Below, one piece after another: positions 24,025 to 27,757 of a DNA stretch of 27,757 nucleotides. The notes below the pieces were generated by a model, which did not search any database, was not told the origin of the DNA, and saw only the letters and a program-made list of their open reading frames with translations. Source of the stretch: a virus; the IMG/VR virus record IMGVR_UViG_3300008113_004969, positions 1-27,757 of that record; one strand, written 5' to 3'. The translations under genes were made by a program, and so were the position numbers. The stretch's first letter is position 1, and the number at the start of each line of letters is the position of its first letter.

Positions 24025-26607
24025 TTGATTAGAAAGATTGCAGACAAAGGAGTTAAAACTGGAACATATTCAAAGATAAGTGTATATGCTGATAACTCCT
24101 CTGAAGCTATTATGAATGACATTCAAGATGAACTTTATTCTGTATGTTACATGACTAGAGAAGGTAACGTAACTATGAATAAAGCATTTGCTGGAATGAC
24201 TACTCAGAATATGGAAGTATTGTTAAAAGATTACACAGATGCTATTGAACATAAAACAGTAGATTCTAAGACTAAAGAAAAATTTGATTCAATTAAATCA
24301 AACGAACAAGCAATGTCTTTGTTTAATATCCCAACCCAAGCTATTGGTATCTTACCACAAGCATTTGATACAATGGGATCTAATGATGTCTTGGCTATTG
24401 AATTCTTAAGTAAAGTTGGGGTTTCTTCTCACTTGTTTAGAAAAGATGCGTTCCACTTAAATGCAGAAGATGTATTTGTAAATGGCTCAGTTGAACTTAA
24501 GCAACTATTTGATTGGCATATTGATTCAGCTTTCAAGTCTTTAGCACGGGGTACAGGATATGACCTTGTTGAAAGAATCTTGTTACAAGAACTTTCAGGT
24601 ATTCCTGGAGCTTACTTTAACATTGCTCAGCTACTTAATATGCTAGAAGCTGAAACAAACTCTACTGGTGTAGAAGCTGCTAATTTCCATTTATTAGATG
24701 CATCAGGCACTCCAATTGATAATACACGAAGTAAAGTTCTTATGCAACATGCTATTGAAAGAGCAAGATTGGCTCATAAAGAAATTCGTGGTACTTTAAC
24801 TAATGATGATTTAGACTTAGGTAGTACAATGAGCAAAGTTAATTCCGCAGCAAAACAATTAGTTGCATTTAGATATGGTGTTAATATTAACTTTGCAACA
24901 GCTTTAGTTGAAGCACCTAACGGAGTTTTAGCTGCTATGTCTAGCGGAGATAATATAATCAATTCTCTACTTAATATTATTGCATTTGGTGGAGTTGCTG
25001 TTGAACAATATCTAAGAGGTTTTGGTTGGAATCTATATGATAAATTACCACAAAAAGCAGATGGTGGTCCTATGTGGTCATTTAAAAAAGGTATTCTTGC
25101 TGGATACAAATTCTCACCACTAAGAGAACGAAAACTCAATGAACTAGCAGCAAGTGCTTTATGGACTACAGAAGAAGCCTTGTCACCTATGTTACCTCAA
25201 AACCTTAACCACTCGGATGCCACCAGTGACTTGGTTGAAAAACTTGGATGGTGGGAACGATCTCTATTAAGACGTAGTAGATCAAACTCTAATGTTATGC
25301 GTTCAGTTAGAATTGCGGCTGGAGCTGTGGCTAATCGTAATATTGTTAAACTTGTACGCAATGGTAAATTACAAAAGTTTAGAGATGAGTATATTAAATC
25401 AAAACCCACAACCGTTGCTGGTATTATTGCAGTAGCAGATTCCGTAAAAGTCAGTATTGATCAAGAAGTACTAATCAGTATTGTTAGATCTGGTTTACTA
25501 GAGAAGAATGTCCTAGAGGCAATTCAAACTGTATATCAAAACTATGGAACATACCGAGGTACTGTTCTAGATCAATCAATGTCTGCTTTAGAAACTGATC
25601 TACACTTTGGTAGATCACCTATTAGAGTTAATAAACTAGGGGCTAGAGAAAGTGAAATAGCAATTAAACAAGCAAGAATGGCTATGGCTAGATTCATGGA
25701 TCTAGACATAAGTCGTACAATGGTTACAAGAAAACCAATGGATGCTCCAGTATCTAATGATTTTGCTAGAAACTTGTTGACATTCTATAAATCCTACCCA
25801 GCACTCTGGGTATCACAACAGTTACTAAGGAGAGGTAGTGTTGCAAGCCCATGGAAACTTGCAATCCATATCTTCTTGACTGGTTTATTAGATTTGATTT
25901 ATAATATTGTTTTAGGTTTAGCAAGAGGTTCATTAAGTTATAAAGATGTCTTGGAACAGTTAGAAGATCCAAGTTCAACTAAAACTTCTGACTTAGTACG
26001 ATATGTACTCAGACATCCCGTGTTTACAAACAATCCAGTAGGTCTTGCTGCCAACAGTACACTACAGGCAGCTACTGGTAGGGGTTCTGCGGCCATTAGT
26101 GCTGTAACTGAAGGTGCTTTACAAACTCAAGTTAAAGACCTTGGTAAACTTGGGGCTGCTTTACTTGGTAATGAAGCTAGAGATCAATCGACTTCGGCAT
26201 TACTATATAAAGCATTAGGTCCATTGTTACCAGAAGAATTATACTCTATTCCAGTTCGTCTTATGGCTATGCAAGCATATGGTGATGCAACCCCCTATTC
26301 TAGCCCAGGAACAAAAAACTCTACAGTTGGTAGAGTTATGCAAATGCAAGATAATTATTATAATGGAGATGCAGCTGCTGTCTTTAGAGCTTTGATTCCT
26401 AGGTATGAAGAAACAATGCAAAAACGATCTGTTTATGATCGGGTTAAAACTAATGCTAATCAATTACAACAATTACATCAAAAACCAAACATCCAGGTAC
26501 CAACTCAAGTTCCAACACCAGTTACAACAACACCACCAGTACCAACCCAAACTAGAGTTCCAACTCTAGTTGAACAAGCTACCCAACCTATTAAAGCTCC
26601 GATGTAA
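24025..26607 (+). CDS. C-terminal part of the giant virion protein (gp16-like helical tail)
   Basis: 860 residues if started at a TTG at 24025, but the frame is open from 23923. The first ATG is near 24112, and neither start has a ribosome binding site, although nearly all neighbouring genes have AAGGAG. I read it as the continuation of the giant protein, giving ~4,130 residues in total. The sequence is mostly helical. A hydrophobic segment at ~607-640 (WKLAIHIFLTGLLDLIYNIVLGLA) could insert in a membrane, as gp16-type ejection proteins do, and other small-residue stretches occur at ~320-335 and ~690-720. The last ~45 residues are a P/T/Q/V-rich tail (VPTQVPTPV, PPVPTQTRVPT) suited to a flexible anchor. 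The stop at 26605-26607 is also where base composition changes sharply. No enzymatic motif recognised. Confidence 0.6.
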   Translation: MIRKIADKGVKTGTYSKISVYADNSSEAIMNDIQDELYSVCYMTREGNVTMNKAFAGMTTQNMEVLLKDYTDAIEHKTVDSKTKEKFDSIKSNEQAMSLFNIPTQAIGILPQAFDTMGSNDVLAIEFLSKVGVSSHLFRKDAFHLNAEDVFVNGSVELKQLFDWHIDSAFKSLARGTGYDLVERILLQELSGIPGAYFNIAQLLNMLEAETNSTGVEAANFHLLDASGTPIDNTRSKVLMQHAIERARLAHKEIRGTLTNDDLDLGSTMSKVNSAAKQLVAFRYGVNINFATALVEAPNGVLAAMSSGDNIINSLLNIIAFGGVAVEQYLRGFGWNLYDKLPQKADGGPMWSFKKGILAGYKFSPLRERKLNELAASALWTTEEALSPMLPQNLNHSDATSDLVEKLGWWERSLLRRSRSNSNVMRSVRIAAGAVANRNIVKLVRNGKLQKFRDEYIKSKPTTVAGIIAVADSVKVSIDQEVLISIVRSGLLEKNVLEAIQTVYQNYGTYRGTVLDQSMSALETDLHFGRSPIRVNKLGARESEIAIKQARMAMARFMDLDISRTMVTRKPMDAPVSNDFARNLLTFYKSYPALWVSQQLLRRGSVASPWKLAIHIFLTGLLDLIYNIVLGLARGSLSYKDVLEQLEDPSSTKTSDLVRYVLRHPVFTNNPVGLAANSTLQAATGRGSAAISAVTEGALQTQVKDLGKLGAALLGNEARDQSTSALLYKALGPLLPEELYSIPVRLMAMQAYGDATPYSSPGTKNSTVGRVMQMQDNYYNGDAAAVFRALIPRYEETMQKRSVYDRVKTNANQLQQLHQKPNIQVPTQVPTPVTTTPPVPTQTRVPTLVEQATQPIKAPM

Positions 26608-26727
26608 ATCGACTTAGGGATCAGAAATTTTTGGCGGGGTAGAACGATTACGCAATAGCTGGTATCCCCCCGTACCCCTGGTCGTGTGACCTAGCGGTGG
26701 GTTCCTATTGTGTAGACTGGAGACAAT
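26608..26727 (+). other. Intergenic boundary between the AT-rich late region and a GC-richer segment
   Basis: 120 nt without a gene. It contains C- and G-rich blocks (CCCCCC at 26666-26671, GGGG at 26636-26639). GGGGTA (26636-26641) can pair with TACCCC (26673-26678), but there is no U-tract, so I do not call a terminator. No convincing sigma70 or T7-type promoter was found. The end provides a weak ribosome binding site (TGGAGA) for the 68-residue gene. It marks a change in both composition and gene style and could contain a genome-end or recombination junction. Confidence 0.4.
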
Positions 26728-26934
26728 ATGCTGATGTTTATTCTGTTTATCGTGTTTTTCCTCTTTCTCATCATCCCTGGATTGATTGGAGTCGGCATTA
26801 TGTTGACGAAACGCATTCCTCCAAACTGTGGCGAATGGGAAATCGGCAAGTGTAGTGGTTGCCGCAAGACAAAGCCGTGCCACGTCGGATATGGGGTATG
26901 TTACCCATGTCTGGTCGATTGTGACGACGAGTAA
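26728..26934 (+). CDS. Small membrane-anchored cysteine-rich protein, unrecognised
   Basis: 68 residues, ATG preceded by TGGAGACAAT. Residues 2-25 are a very hydrophobic span (LMFILFIVFFLFLIIPGLIGVGIM). The following 40 residues carry seven cysteines, including C-x-x-C (CSGC) and C-x-x-C (CYPC) pairs separated by one more cysteine and a histidine, a zinc-ribbon-like spacing. The end is acidic (DCDDE). The C-terminal part is expected to lie in the cytoplasm if the positive residues after the span (TKR) are inside, where it could bind zinc. No family recognised. G+C is about 50%, unlike the preceding 26 kb. A reverse-strand frame overlaps it but lacks any sign of being real. Confidence 0.6.
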   Translation: MLMFILFIVFFLFLIIPGLIGVGIMLTKRIPPNCGEWEIGKCSGCRKTKPCHVGYGVCYPCLVDCDDE

Positions 26935-26952
26935 GTAAACAGAACTACCGTC

Positions 26953-26987
26953 GCTTCCTCCTAGGTAGGTCCCTAGGAGGAAGCTTT
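26953..26987 (+). terminator. Hairpin with perfect 13-bp stem, possible terminator
   Basis: GCTTCCTCCTAGG (26953-26965) and its exact reverse complement CCTAGGAGGAAGC (26972-26984) flank a 6-nt loop TAGGTC, followed by a short TTT. It lies 18 nt after the stop of the 68-residue gene. The stem is long and GC-rich enough for intrinsic termination, but the U-tract is short, so an RNA processing or protection hairpin is an alternative. The 3' arm contains AGGAGG, an ideal Shine-Dalgarno core, but no start codon follows at suitable distance. Confidence 0.6.
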
Positions 26988-27041
26988 CGGCTGCGCTGTT
27001 GCAGCAACGTTCAGAAATGTGCTAACACGAAAGGAAGCACA

Positions 27042-27440
27042 ATGGTTATTGCATTCGCTATCGGTTTTGTCGTTCTCGCAATTGGTATGATCTACCTTGC
27101 CATGATTGGAAAGGAGGTGGATCGCAGCCCTGACTACAATGGTCCTAATTTCATCGACCCACCAGAAGCATGGAAGGGAAAGGTGACTAATGTCACATTT
27201 GTAAAGCGCGACGGCGGGCTGCGGTTTATGCGGGACTTCATGGTTCTGCATGTGACATCTTACCCATCTGGTAAAATCCTCATTCACGGTTTGGAACCAA
27301 CCGATAATGGCTGGGAACCAAAGGGGTTTTGTAAGGATCAACTGCTGACATTGAAGGTAGTAGATGAACCATCCGCCGAAGAATTGGCGGAAGCTTACTG
27401 CGTTTACCGTCAACTAAGCAATCCAAACAACAAGAACTGA
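27042..27440 (+). CDS. Membrane-anchored protein of unknown function, 132 aa
   Basis: ATG preceded by AAAGGAAGCACA. Residues ~2-23 form one hydrophobic helix (VIAFAIGFVVLAIGMIYLAMIG) that could be a signal anchor. The remaining ~110 residues are soluble, with a compact mixed strand/helix look (WKGKVTNVTFVKRDGGLRF, GKILIHGLEPTDNGW, then an acidic helix EPSAEELAEAYCVYRQL). No family recognised. The gene shares the ~50% G+C composition and the anchored small-protein design of its upstream neighbour, which suggests they belong to the same unit. An opposite-strand frame of 146 codons covers the same bases but has no ribosome binding site and an implausible cysteine/tryptophan-rich product. Confidence 0.6.
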   Translation: MVIAFAIGFVVLAIGMIYLAMIGKEVDRSPDYNGPNFIDPPEAWKGKVTNVTFVKRDGGLRFMRDFMVLHVTSYPSGKILIHGLEPTDNGWEPKGFCKDQLLTLKVVDEPSAEELAEAYCVYRQLSNPNNKN

Positions 27441-27451
27441 CAAACTAGGGG

Positions 27452-27501
27452 CCGCGCATCTTTCACGCGGAACTGTACACTACCAACAGATCAAATGGTA
27501 G
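27452..27501 (+). promoter_or_regulatory. Two short hairpins in the leader of the last gene
   Basis: CCGCG (27452-27456) pairs with CGCGG (27466-27470), and CTACCA (27480-27485) pairs with TGGTAG (27496-27501). The second hairpin ends about 12 nt before the AGGAGA ribosome binding site of the gene at 27525. This could influence translation or RNA stability. Stems of 5-6 bp are weak evidence on their own. Confidence 0.25.
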
Positions 27502-27524
27502 GAACGTCAAAGACAGGAGAAGTT

Positions 27525-27757
27525 ATGAAACTTCACTACTTTGCTAAGGGTGAGATCAATCTTCACGATCTGATTCAGGTCGTGATGCCAGCCCACATTG
27601 CGGCTGGTGGCGATCCCACGGACTTTAGTCCAGTGGGACGAATTCTCGGACAGCTCGTTTCGACGGGCTGCTACTCCATGATTCCTATTCCCTATCGACA
27701 GGGAAACAAGGAATATGTTGGCTGGCAATTGCGTCGTGCCCCAGGCACGACAATTGA
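27525..27757 (+). CDS. Unrecognised protein, N-terminal 77 residues, runs off the window
   Basis: ATG at 27525 behind AGGAGAAGTT; the frame stays open to the right edge. The visible part begins MKLHYFAKGEINLHDLIQVV, continues with GGDPTDFSPVGRILGQLVSTGCYSM and ends with EYVGWQLRRAPGTTI. It is soluble, with no signal peptide or membrane span and no motif I recognise. It shares the ~50% G+C composition of the two preceding genes. The open frame with a good ribosome binding site supports a real gene. Function cannot be stated. Confidence 0.6.
   Translation, partial: MKLHYFAKGEINLHDLIQVVMPAHIAAGGDPTDFSPVGRILGQLVSTGCYSMIPIPYRQGNKEYVGWQLRRAPGTTI

Noticed and set aside
24774-25139. 121-codon reverse-strand frame inside the giant gene
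   Set aside because: Antisense shadow of a well-formed plus-strand protein, without a ribosome binding site.
26611-26700. Intrinsic terminator or promoter after the giant gene
   Set aside because: Possible 6-bp pairing (26636-26641 with 26673-26678) has a 31-nt loop and no U-tract, and no -35/-10 pair with good spacing was found.
26973-27413. 146-codon reverse-strand open frame
   Set aside because: It lies over the 132-residue plus-strand gene, has no ribosome binding site, and its product is rich in Cys, Trp and His in a pattern typical of antisense translation.

Overview
The window looks like the late (structural and packaging) half of a T7-like podovirus genome. It is AT-rich, all genes lie on the plus strand, and almost every gene is tightly packed behind an AAGGAG-type ribosome binding site. 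The lineage call rests on the end of a probable tail-nozzle (gp12-like) gene, a T7-type tail-fibre N-terminal domain, a gp18-like small terminase, a gp19-like large terminase with intact ATPase and nuclease motifs, and a gp14-like internal virion protein. A secreted protein with a PEP-CTERM-type sorting tail sits between the two terminase genes. It hints that the host is a Gram-negative bacterium with an exosortase system. The form of the tail (PTPG, small hydrophobic stretch, RRRR) resembles planctomycete proteins, but this host call is an inference from one gene.

Layout. 1-116: end of the gp12-like gene. 126-3102: tail fibre, apparently one long protein interrupted by a frame break near 2320. 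3113-3807: three small membrane proteins, probably a holin/lysis cassette; the 45-residue third gene is very short. 3804-4025: small terminase. 4027-4683: PEP-CTERM protein. 4693-6360: large terminase. 6372-26607: the ejection (internal core) proteins, namely a gp14-like protein (261 aa), a gp15-position protein (1346 aa), a 996-aa protein with a tandem repeat, and a giant protein of 3249 aa plus 860 aa split by a second frame break near 23.95 kb. In T7 the ejection genes precede the fibre and terminase genes; here they follow them, and together they encode about 6,700 residues, far more than the roughly 2,260 of T7.

The giant protein is the most remarkable element. It carries a complete DEDDy 3'-5' exonuclease signature (residues ~610-820). 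About 460 residues later come motifs that resemble motif A, motif B and the DxxGR loop of T7/N4-type single-subunit RNA polymerases. A degenerate metallopeptidase-like segment lies near residue 2770. If this reading is right, it would be a virion-injected multi-enzyme protein similar in concept to the N4 virion RNA polymerase, but joined to a nuclease and to a gp16-like tail.

26608-27757: base composition jumps from about one third to about one half G+C. The genes become small, membrane-anchored and unrecognised (68 aa, 132 aa and one running off the edge), and they are separated by 84-120 nt leaders that contain hairpins. This may be the early region beyond the genome-end junction, a foreign segment, or an assembly join; the sequence alone does not decide. 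No tRNA, CRISPR, integrase, replication gene or endolysin was seen in the window.
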